NCBI RefSeq assembly: GCF_026341035.1
Contig: NZ_JAPEOQ010000002.1
Coordinates: 4,030,001-4,094,000 of the forward strand
DNA length: 64,000 bases
Direction of reading: 5' to 3'
Origin: Streptomyces sp. NBC_01016
GTDB lineage: Bacteria; Actinomycetota; Actinomycetes; Streptomycetales; Streptomycetaceae
The notes under the pieces are model-generated. The model saw nothing but the letters and a program-made list of their open reading frames with translations, made no database searches and was not told where the DNA came from. The first letter of the stretch is position 1, and every line of letters begins with the position of its first letter. Positions 42,335 to 49,598 of this stretch are shown here, in pieces. A program made the position numbers and the translations under genes.

Positions 42335-43726
42335 ATGTGGGAACAGAGCGAAAAGAACCTGGTCGAGACCGAGGTCGTCATCGTCGGCGGCGGCTACGCG
42401 GGTCTCGCCGCGGCGCTCCAACTGCACGACCACGGCGTCGACTTCGCGCTCCTCGAGGCGGCGGACCGGGTCGGCGGCCGCGTACACACCGAGTCCCGGA
42501 GCGGCCTGCGCCTCGACCACGGAGGCCAGTGGATCGGCCCCACCCAGACCCGGCTGCACGCCCTCGCCACCCGCTTCGGCTGCGCCACCTTCCCGACCTG
42601 GGAGACCGGAAAGCACATCGAGGTGTGGCACGACGGAGCCACCGTCCCCTACCTCGGTGCGGCGCCCGCCGACGGGCCCGGAATCGCCGCGTACACCCAC
42701 ATCACCGAAGCCCTCGACACACTCGCCCGGACCGTGGACACCACCGAACCGTGGCGCACCCCCGGCTTCGCCGAACACGATGCGCAGACCGCGCAGTCCT
42801 ACTTCCGCGCGCACACCGACGACCCGGACGCGCTGCGCCGACTCGCGCTCGCCGTCCAGGGTGTGTGGTGCGCGGAGCCGTACGAGATCTCGCTGTTCCA
42901 CGTGCTCTTCTACGTCGCCGCGGCCGGCGGCTGGGAGCAGCTCATGGAGACCGGCGGCTGCGCCCAGGACAGCCGCTTCGTCACCGGCGCCGCCGGACCT
43001 GCCCGAGCCGTCGCCGAACTGCTCGGCGACCGGATCCGCCTCGGCGTCGCGGTCCGCCGCATCGAGCACGACACCGACGGCGTACGCGTCCACACCGCCG
43101 ACACCGTGTACGAGGCCCACAGGGCGGTCGTCGCACTCCCGCCGCCCGCGGTCCGCGCCGTTGAATTCGCCCCGGCGCTGCCGGTCAGCAGGGAGGGCTG
43201 GCTCTCGCACAGCCCGATGGGGCGCGTCGCCAAGGTCCACGCGGTGTACGACACCCCGTTCTGGCGCGAGGCGGGCCTCTCCGGCATCGCCACGCTGTAC
43301 GACGACGGTCCGCTCGGCGTCGTCTTCGACAACTCGCCCGCGGACGCGGCGCAGGGTGTGCTCGTCGGTTTCGTCTACGGCGACCGGCTCTCCGAGTGGA
43401 GCCGCCTCGACGACGCTGCCCGACGCGAGGCCGCCCTCGCGAGCCTCACCAGCGTCGTCGGGGACGCGGCCGCCCACCCCCTCGACTACACCGAGAAGAA
43501 CTGGTCGAAGGACCCGCACGCACGCGGCGGGTACGAGGCCTACGTGACCCCCGGCGGCTGGACCGGCTACGCACGTCACGGCTGGCGGACACCCACCGGG
43601 ACGCTGCACTGGGCCGGCACGGAGACGGCTAGTGTGTGGAACGGCTACATCGACGGCGCACTCTCCTCCGGGATCCGGGCGGCCGACGAAGTCATCACGT
43701 CACTCCCGGCGCAGGCGGAAGGCTGA
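42335..43726 (+). CDS. Flavin monoamine oxidase
   Basis: A 463-residue FAD amine oxidase. The N-terminal EVVIVGGGYAGLAAALQL Rossmann fold is followed by LEAADRVGGRVHTES and GGQWIGPTQTRL; the C-terminal LHWAGTETASVWNGYIDGAL with SGIRAADEV closes the FAD site. Enzymes of this type oxidise amines (tyramine, putrescine or similar) to the aldehyde with H2O2 and ammonia. The ATG at 42335 is preferred because an upstream ATG at 42305 lies inside the operator pair. No clear ribosome site is visible for either. The regulator gene follows after 6 bases. Confidence 0.88.
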   Translation: MWEQSEKNLVETEVVIVGGGYAGLAAALQLHDHGVDFALLEAADRVGGRVHTESRSGLRLDHGGQWIGPTQTRLHALATRFGCATFPTWETGKHIEVWHDGATVPYLGAAPADGPGIAAYTHITEALDTLARTVDTTEPWRTPGFAEHDAQTAQSYFRAHTDDPDALRRLALAVQGVWCAEPYEISLFHVLFYVAAAGGWEQLMETGGCAQDSRFVTGAAGPARAVAELLGDRIRLGVAVRRIEHDTDGVRVHTADTVYEAHRAVVALPPPAVRAVEFAPALPVSREGWLSHSPMGRVAKVHAVYDTPFWREAGLSGIATLYDDGPLGVVFDNSPADAAQGVLVGFVYGDRLSEWSRLDDAARREAALASLTSVVGDAAAHPLDYTEKNWSKDPHARGGYEAYVTPGGWTGYARHGWRTPTGTLHWAGTETASVWNGYIDGALSSGIRAADEVITSLPAQAEG

Positions 43727-43732
43727 ATCAGC

Positions 43733-44611
43733 ATGGGCCCCGACACCGAGGGCGAGGAGACGCTCGTCGAGCGGGCCCGCCAGGTGGTCCTCTCCGCACC
43801 CATGAGTCAGCGGGAGTTCGCCGACCGCGTCGGCATGGACCCCACCGCCCTCTCCAAGGCGCTGCGCGGCAACCGCCGTCTGCGGGACGTCGAGGTCGCC
43901 GCCATCGCCCAGGTCGGCAAGGTGTCGCAGCGCTATCTGCGGACCGGCGTCGGCCGGCCACCCGTCCCGCGGCAGGGCACGAACGGTACGCAGAGCACCC
44001 GCAGGCGCGCCGACGCCGTCGACGCCGAACTCCGGCGCACACAGATCCTGGAGGCCACGGCCCGGCTCATCGCCCGTCGCGGCTTCCACAAGGTGCGCGT
44101 CGCGGACATCGCCGAGGCCTGCGGCACCAGCACCGGCACCGTGCACTACCACTTCCCGACGAAGGACGCCGCGCTGCGCGCCGCGCTCCTCTTCTACGCG
44201 GACCGCTTCCACACCCGTCTGGAAGCCGAGTTCGCGACCGCCGACAGCACCGTCGAGAAGCTGCGCCGCCTGATCGAGGTGCAGTTGACGACCACGGAGG
44301 AGGACGCCGACGAGTGGTCGGTGTGGGTGCAGTCGTGGAACGAGGCGATCCTCGATCCGAGCCTGCGGGACGGCCAGCGCGGTGTCTACGCCGGCTGGCA
44401 CGGCGTCGTCCTGGACCTGGTGCGCACCTGCCGGCGCGAGGGCATGGCCGAAGGCGTCGACGCGGAGGCCCTGGCCGCCCGCTTCACGGGACTCGTCGAC
44501 GGCCTGGCCATCCAAGTCCTGGCAGGAACGGGCGACATGGACGCGGCGCGCATGCGGGAACTGCTCCTGGACGCGTTCGAGCCGTACATCAGCCTGCGAA
44601 AGGGCAGTTGA
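43733..44611 (+). CDS. TetR-type regulator with an additional N-terminal HTH
   Basis: A 292-residue regulator with two DNA-binding modules. Residues about 20-65 (SQREFADRVGMDPTALSKAL) look like a Cro/XRE-type helix-turn-helix. Residues about 98-145 are a TetR N-domain (RTQILEATARLIARRGF, then TSTGTVHYHFPTKDAALRAA). The C-terminal helical domain, with VWVQSWNEAILDPSLRDGQR, resembles that of BetI/PuuR-like TetR proteins. It is cotranscribed with the amine oxidase, so it is probably an amine-responsive repressor of the divergent unit. The double HTH is uncommon and could read an extended site. Confidence 0.8.
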   Translation: MGPDTEGEETLVERARQVVLSAPMSQREFADRVGMDPTALSKALRGNRRLRDVEVAAIAQVGKVSQRYLRTGVGRPPVPRQGTNGTQSTRRRADAVDAELRRTQILEATARLIARRGFHKVRVADIAEACGTSTGTVHYHFPTKDAALRAALLFYADRFHTRLEAEFATADSTVEKLRRLIEVQLTTTEEDADEWSVWVQSWNEAILDPSLRDGQRGVYAGWHGVVLDLVRTCRREGMAEGVDAEALAARFTGLVDGLAIQVLAGTGDMDAARMRELLLDAFEPYISLRKGS

Positions 44612-44634
44612 GCGCGCCGTTCGCACGTGGGTTC

Positions 44635-44730
44635 TGGAGTAATCTCCAAGATCTTATGCGGAGTTGATGTGGGGGCTTCCGCGCCGGATGGGTCTCAACG
44701 ATAGTGATGCACCGCGGAATTGATCTTCCG
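44635..44730. promoter_or_regulatory. Two short palindromes upstream of the DAACS symporter
   Basis: TGGAGtaatCTCCA at 44635-44648 and CGGAAttgatcTTCCG at 44715-44730 in the 153-base gap. The first may be part of a weak terminator of the regulator gene. The second lies 34 bases before the symporter start and may be an operator. No regulator can be assigned. Confidence 0.35.
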
Positions 44731-44764
44731 TGATGCAGAATATCCACCCATGTAGGAGTGCCCC

Positions 44765-46147
44765 ATGGCGCACGCCAATGGAAACATCGCACGCCGCGCA
44801 GGCCGTCTCCTGCGCACCAGTCTCTTCGCTCAAGTACTGCTCGCCCTGCTGCTCGGCGTCCTCGTCGGACGCCTGTGGCCGGACGCCGGATCGGCCCTGC
44901 AGCCCCTCGGGGACGGCTTCGTCCGGCTCATCAAGGCGATGATCGCGCCCCTGGTGTTCTGCGTCGTCGTCGCGGGCATCACCAAGGCCGGTGACCTGAA
45001 GGCCTTCGGCCGGATCGGCGTGAAGGCGCTGATCTGGTTCGAGGTCGCCACCACCGTCGCCCTCGTCATCGGGCTGCTCGCCGGCAACATCCTGGCGCCC
45101 GGCGCCGGCATGAACGTCGACCCGGCAACCCTGGACAAGGGCGCGGTCGACGAGCAGACCGGCGGCGGGCATCTCCCGTCCACCGCCCAGTTCGTCCTGG
45201 AGTCCCTGCCGGACAGCGCCGTCGGCGCATTCGCCGAGAACTCCCTGCTCCAAGTGCTCGTCCTGGCCTGCCTCGTGGGCGCCGCGCTGCTCCACCTCGG
45301 CCAGCGCAAGGTCCCGCAGATCCTGCCCTTCATCGAGCAGGCCCAGGATGTCGTGTTCACCATCGTCGGCTACATCATGAAGCTCGCCCCGCTCGCGGTC
45401 TTCGGAGCCACCGCACACCTCGTCGGCGAATACGGCGTGGGTGCGATGTCGACGTACGGAAAGCTGATCGCCGTCTGCTACGGCGTCGCCCTGCTCTTCC
45501 TGGTGCTGCTCGGCCTCGCCCTCAAGGCGGTCACCGGTCTCAGCCTGTGGAAGTTCGTCCGCTACACCCGCGAGGAACTGCTGCTCGCCCTCGGTACCGG
45601 CTCCAGCGAGACCGTGATGCCGCGGATGATGCAGAAGCTGCGCGCGGCGGGCTGCCGGGACGACGCGGTCGGGCTCGTCCTGCCCACCGGGTACTCCTTC
45701 AACCTCGACGGCGCCTCCATCTACCTGTCCATCGGCACCCTCTTCATCGCCCAGGCCGTCGGCGTCGACCTCAGTCTCGGACAGCAGGTCACGGTCGTCC
45801 TCGTGCTCATGCTGACCAGCAAGGGCATGGCGGGCGTGCCCGGTTCGGCGTTCCTCGCGCTGTCCGCGACCGCCTCCGCCCTTGGTGTCATCCCGGCCGC
45901 CGCGGTGGCGCTGCTGCTCGGCGTCGACCGGATCATGGACTCGATGCGCGTCGCCACCAACCTCCTCGGCAACTGTGTCGCGGTGTTCGCGGTGTCGCGC
46001 TGGGAGGGAGCCCTGGACCGGGTCACCGCGAAGCGGGTGATGAACGGCGAGGAACCGGGTGCGGCGCCTGCGGCCACGACCGAGGGCGTGACACCTGCCG
46101 AGGACGTGACGCCCGCAGGCGAGGCGGCGCCCGCCAAGGACAGCTGA
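44765..46147 (+). CDS. Dicarboxylate/amino acid:cation symporter (DAACS family)
   Basis: A 460-residue membrane protein of the DctA/GltP type. It has eight helices and two re-entrant hairpins, with LIKAMIAPLVFCVVVAGI, the serine-rich loop LGTGSSETVMPRMMQKL, the LPTGYSFNLDGASIYLSI motif and SKGMAGVPGSAFLALSA. It imports C4-dicarboxylates or acidic amino acids with H+ or Na+. The C-terminal tail is Pro/Ala/Thr-rich. TAGGAG lies about 7 bases before the ATG. It is transcribed alone; the link with the amine genes is by neighbourhood only. Confidence 0.92.
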   Translation: MAHANGNIARRAGRLLRTSLFAQVLLALLLGVLVGRLWPDAGSALQPLGDGFVRLIKAMIAPLVFCVVVAGITKAGDLKAFGRIGVKALIWFEVATTVALVIGLLAGNILAPGAGMNVDPATLDKGAVDEQTGGGHLPSTAQFVLESLPDSAVGAFAENSLLQVLVLACLVGAALLHLGQRKVPQILPFIEQAQDVVFTIVGYIMKLAPLAVFGATAHLVGEYGVGAMSTYGKLIAVCYGVALLFLVLLGLALKAVTGLSLWKFVRYTREELLLALGTGSSETVMPRMMQKLRAAGCRDDAVGLVLPTGYSFNLDGASIYLSIGTLFIAQAVGVDLSLGQQVTVVLVLMLTSKGMAGVPGSAFLALSATASALGVIPAAAVALLLGVDRIMDSMRVATNLLGNCVAVFAVSRWEGALDRVTAKRVMNGEEPGAAPAATTEGVTPAEDVTPAGEAAPAKDS

Positions 46148-46312
46148 CGCCCGGCCATCACCACATCAACCAACTCCCTTGCCACGCCCAACATTTGGCA
46201 AAACTAGATTCATGCCGCATGGATCTCGACCGGCAGGGCAGACGGCCGCCCAGTAGCAGATCAAGCGAGCGACCTCGAAAGAGTGGGCCGCAGATCAGGG
46301 ACGGATGTGGTG

Positions 46313-47986
46313 ATGGCCACGCTGACTGAGTCTTCGGGCAAGACCTCGGAGCAACAAACAGCGCTACGCAGAGACATGGGTCGCATCAGCCTGCTTTTCG
46401 CGGGCGTGGGATCCATCATCGGGTCCGGCTGGCTCTTCGGCGCGTTGAACGCGGCGAAGATCGCCGGGCCCGCTTCCATATTCTCGTGGGCGATAGCCGC
46501 CGTGATGATTCTCCTCATCGGGCTGTGCTTCGCCGAACTCGGAACCATGTTCCCGGTGTCCGGGGGAGTGGTGCGCTTTCCACACCTCTCCTTCGGCTCC
46601 TTCGCCAGCTACACCATGGGCTGGATCACCTGGATCGCCGCCGCGACGGTGGCACCCATCGAGGTCGAGGGCGCCCTCCAATACGCCACGAAGTGGGCGC
46701 ACTTCACCGATTTCCACAAGGCGAACGGCGCCTACACCCTGACCACACTCGGCTATGCCGTCGCGGTCGTCGCCATGGCGTTCTTCGTGCTGCTGAACTA
46801 CTACGGCATCCGCTGGTTCGCCCGCGTCAACAATGTCCTCGTCTGGTGGAAACTGCTCGCCATCGCCCTGGTGATCGTGGCGTTCTTCGTGACCGCATTC
46901 CACGCGCACAACCTCGGAGCCGCCGAGTACGGTGGCTTCGCCCCCGGCGGCGCCAAGGGCATCTTCACGGCCATCTCCACCGCGGGCATCACCTTCTCCT
47001 TTCTGGGCTTTCGGCAAGGCGTGGAACTCGCGGGCGAGACCGACAATCCGCGGCGCAACGTCCCGTTCGCCGTCATCGGCTCCGTACTGCTCACCGGCCT
47101 GATCTACGTACTCCTCGAAATCGCCTTCCTCGGCGCGGTCCCCAAGAGCGACCTGCAGCACTCGCACGGCTGGCTCAACCTGGCCTTCGCCAACGACTTC
47201 GGACCGCTCGCCGCCATCTCCAGCGCCATCGGCCTGGGCTGGCTGGCCTACATCCTCTACGTGGACGCGGTGATCTCACCGGCCGACACCGGCCTCATCT
47301 ACACCACCGTCACGGCCCGTATCTCCTACGCCATGGCCCGCAACCGCAACGCGCCCGCAGGGCTGGCCAAGACGACGCCGAAGGGGGCGCCGTTGGTCAG
47401 CCTGGCCGTGACCTTCGTCCTCGGGCTGATCGTCTTCCTGCCCTTCCCGAGCTGGCAGGAACTGGTCGGCTTCATCACCTCGGCCACCGTCCTGTCCTTC
47501 GGGTCCGGCCCGCTCGTCCTGGCCGTGATGCGCCGTCAGATCCCCGAGCGCGAGCGGCCGTACCGGATTCCAGGCGGCGACATCATCCCGTTCCTCGGCC
47601 TCTACTCGGCCAACCTGATCGTGTATTGGGCGGGCTGGAACACCAACTACAAGCTGTTCCTCACCATTTGCATCGGCTTCGTCGTCCTGGCCGTCCTCCA
47701 GGTGCTCGACAAGGGACACGCTCCGAAGATGGACTGGAAGGCGGGCGCGAGCTGGGTGCTGCCGTGGCTCATCGGCCTCGCCGTGATCAGCTGGCTCGGC
47801 GACTACGACGGCGGCCTCGGCTGGATCGGCCTCGGCTGGGGCTTCGTCGCCAACCTCGCACTCACCGCGCTCGTCTACCTGCTGGCCCTGCGCGTACAAC
47901 TCCCGCGCGAGCGCGTGCTGGAGAACATCGAGGAGGCGCGCGAGGAGTCCCGTATGGAGGACGCGGAACTGGGCGCGACGCACTGA
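46313..47986 (+). CDS. APC-family permease (second of this type)
   Basis: A 557-residue membrane protein with about twelve to fourteen helices. The N-terminal RISLLFAGVGSIIGSGWLFG is the APC glycine-rich helix 1; FAELGTMFPVSGGVVRFPHL, AGITFSFLGFRQGVELAGET (helix 6) and RNAPAGLAKTTPKGAPLVSL follow. This is the branch that includes aspartate, glutamate and other amino-acid transporters (AspT/YveA-like); the substrate is not certain. The ATG at 46313 is preferred; an ATG 30 bases upstream is also in frame and no strong ribosome site decides between them. A very strong terminator follows. Confidence 0.88.
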   Translation: MATLTESSGKTSEQQTALRRDMGRISLLFAGVGSIIGSGWLFGALNAAKIAGPASIFSWAIAAVMILLIGLCFAELGTMFPVSGGVVRFPHLSFGSFASYTMGWITWIAAATVAPIEVEGALQYATKWAHFTDFHKANGAYTLTTLGYAVAVVAMAFFVLLNYYGIRWFARVNNVLVWWKLLAIALVIVAFFVTAFHAHNLGAAEYGGFAPGGAKGIFTAISTAGITFSFLGFRQGVELAGETDNPRRNVPFAVIGSVLLTGLIYVLLEIAFLGAVPKSDLQHSHGWLNLAFANDFGPLAAISSAIGLGWLAYILYVDAVISPADTGLIYTTVTARISYAMARNRNAPAGLAKTTPKGAPLVSLAVTFVLGLIVFLPFPSWQELVGFITSATVLSFGSGPLVLAVMRRQIPERERPYRIPGGDIIPFLGLYSANLIVYWAGWNTNYKLFLTICIGFVVLAVLQVLDKGHAPKMDWKAGASWVLPWLIGLAVISWLGDYDGGLGWIGLGWGFVANLALTALVYLLALRVQLPRERVLENIEEAREESRMEDAELGATH

Positions 47987-48012
47987 CCGTGCCTGGCCGA
48001 TCCCAGGCCCAC

Positions 48013-48066
48013 GCACCACATGTGGAGGCCCGCCCGACAGTCCGGGCGGGCCTCCACATGTGGTGC
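48013..48066. terminator. 24-bp perfect terminator stem after the APC permease
   Basis: The arms 48013-48036 and 48043-48066 are perfectly complementary over 24 bp with a 6-base loop (ACAGTC). They start 27 bases after the permease stop. Each arm also contains the palindrome CCACATGTGG, so the element is symmetrical at two scales. There is no T-tract. It is one of the longest uninterrupted stems in the window. Confidence 0.85.
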
Positions 48067-48222
48067 GGAACGGCTCCTCGGATTCGCCCCTCCCCGGAAA
48101 ATCGCCCAGATCGCGATATCAGTGGCAATCCCTAGCGTTACGGAATCATCACATCATCACGACCATAGGGCTTCAGGTACGGGGCAGGCGAAAAGGGAGA
48201 AGTCGAGGAAAGGAAGCCACCG

Positions 48223-48423
48223 ATGCTGATCGTGGCTCTTTTGCTCCTGCCGGCCATGGCACTGCTCTTGCTCGGCATGGACCGCATAGAGGACCGAATG
48301 GGCGGAGTGACCCGCCCGGGATCCGGACACCATCGACTGAGTCATCTGCGCCTCGTCCACGGTGACGAGCAAAGCAGCCGAGATACGGACACCACGAGAA
48401 GGTCCGACCGTGAGGCCGCCTGA
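48223..48423 (+). CDS. Small membrane protein, 66 residues
   Basis: A short gene with GAAAGGAAG about 9 bases before its ATG. The first 20 residues (MLIVALLLLPAMALLLLGMD) form one hydrophobic helix, followed by RIEDRMGG and a polar, charged tail. Small proteins of this form are common in Streptomyces and their role is unknown. It lies alone, 156 bases after the big terminator, and ends 14 bases from the convergent GH130 gene. The helix, ribosome site and codon bias support it; no homology has been tested. Confidence 0.55.
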   Translation: MLIVALLLLPAMALLLLGMDRIEDRMGGVTRPGSGHHRLSHLRLVHGDEQSSRDTDTTRRSDREAA

Positions 48424-48437
48424 AGTGCCCGGCACGC

Positions 48438-49511
48438 TCAGGCCGCGTGCCCGGGCCGCCACATCGCGACACCGAGCACCGAATCCGCCATGCCGTAATA
48501 GAGGAACCAGGCATCGCGGAACCGCACCAACCCCTCGGTGAACACCACGTGGTTGACCTGGCCGTCCTGCTCGTCCGCCGACGTCGGCACGAGGAACGGC
48601 CGCTCCAGGCGGGCCACCGCCTTGGTCGGGTCGGCCGGGTCGATGAGGAGCTGACCCGTGGAGTACTGGCCCTTGGTGTACCCGCCCTTGCCGTCCGAGC
48701 GGGCGTTGTAGACGAGCAGGATGTGTCCGTCGTCCGTACGCAGCGGCGGCGGACCGGGCTCGATCAGGGACCCCTCCCAGGCGTGCACGGGCTTGGCCAC
48801 CGGATCGTCGTTCCCGACGGTCTCCCAGTGGATCAGATCCTTCGACCGGGCCCAGAAGACGTTGGACTCACCGAAGTACATCCAGTACGTGCCGTCGATG
48901 GGCGTACTGAGGATGGCACCCGACTTGTTCCAGGGCTTGTCACCATGGATCGGGTCGTGCAGCTCGGGGAAGAGCGGCCCGTGCTTCTCCCAGTGCACCA
49001 GGTCCTTCGACGTCGCCAGGCACAGCAGCGCGCTCGTCCCGTCGTAGCCGGTGTACGTCATGTAGAAGGTGTCACCGATGTGCACCACCCGCGGATCCTC
49101 GCACCCACCGGGCAGCTCGTACGGCTCGCTCGGCGTGAGCACCGGCTCCGCCCTGCGCCGGAACGTGATGCCGTCATCGCTCCAGGCGAGCCCGATGCTG
49201 GACCTCTTCGCCTTGTTCTGCGCCCGGTACAGCAACGCGATCCTGCCGCCGACCACGAGGGCGCAGGGGTTGTACAGATACGCCGACTCCCACTCGTGTG
49301 CCGGCTCGGGACGCAGAATCGGATTCGCGTCGCTCTTGGTGAACGGCCCCATGGGGAACGTCGCCGGGCCGCGCGGGAACCGTTCGGGCGTGTCCGCGGC
49401 CGCGGCGCTACCCGCGCCGGCGAGCGACCCCGTGAGCGCCGCGCCGACCACGGTCGCCGAGGCCTTGAGCATGCCGCGGCGCCCGTGCGCCTGCCGGTCG
49501 TTGTGCTCCAT
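48438..49511 (-). CDS. Tat-exported GH130-like mannoside-active enzyme
   Basis: A 357-residue protein. The leader with GRRGMLKASATVVGAAL is a Tat signal ending near AAA (residue 38). The mature part is a five-bladed propeller of the GH130 type, with YLYNPCALVVGGRIALLYRA, GCEDPRVVHIGDTFYMTYTGYD (conserved Glu-Asp pair) and a later WEGSLIEPGPPPLRT. GH130 includes beta-mannoside phosphorylases and beta-1,2-mannosidases; an exported member is more likely a hydrolase, since phosphate-dependent enzymes work in the cytoplasm. AGGAGG lies before the ATG at 49511. It follows the GH38 gene across a strong hairpin. Confidence 0.75.
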   Translation of the reverse strand: MEHNDRQAHGRRGMLKASATVVGAALTGSLAGAGSAAAADTPERFPRGPATFPMGPFTKSDANPILRPEPAHEWESAYLYNPCALVVGGRIALLYRAQNKAKRSSIGLAWSDDGITFRRRAEPVLTPSEPYELPGGCEDPRVVHIGDTFYMTYTGYDGTSALLCLATSKDLVHWEKHGPLFPELHDPIHGDKPWNKSGAILSTPIDGTYWMYFGESNVFWARSKDLIHWETVGNDDPVAKPVHAWEGSLIEPGPPPLRTDDGHILLVYNARSDGKGGYTKGQYSTGQLLIDPADPTKAVARLERPFLVPTSADEQDGQVNHVVFTEGLVRFRDAWFLYYGMADSVLGVAMWRPGHAA

Positions 49512-49548
49512 GTCGGGTGAACCTCCTGGTCGTCGAGTTCTCGAAAGG

Positions 49549-49582
49549 ACGGGGCCCCGCGCACACGCACGCGGGGCCCCGT
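49549..49582 (-). terminator. Intercistronic hairpin between GH38 and GH130 genes
   Basis: A perfect 13-bp stem, ACGGGGCCCCGCG (49549-49561) with its complement at 49570-49582 and an 8-base loop. It lies 16 bases after the GH38 stop and 38 bases before the GH130 start, leaving little room for a promoter. It may act as an attenuator, or protect the upstream mRNA, giving lower expression of GH130. Confidence 0.7.
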
Positions 49583-49598
49583 CACACCTGCCGCGCAC

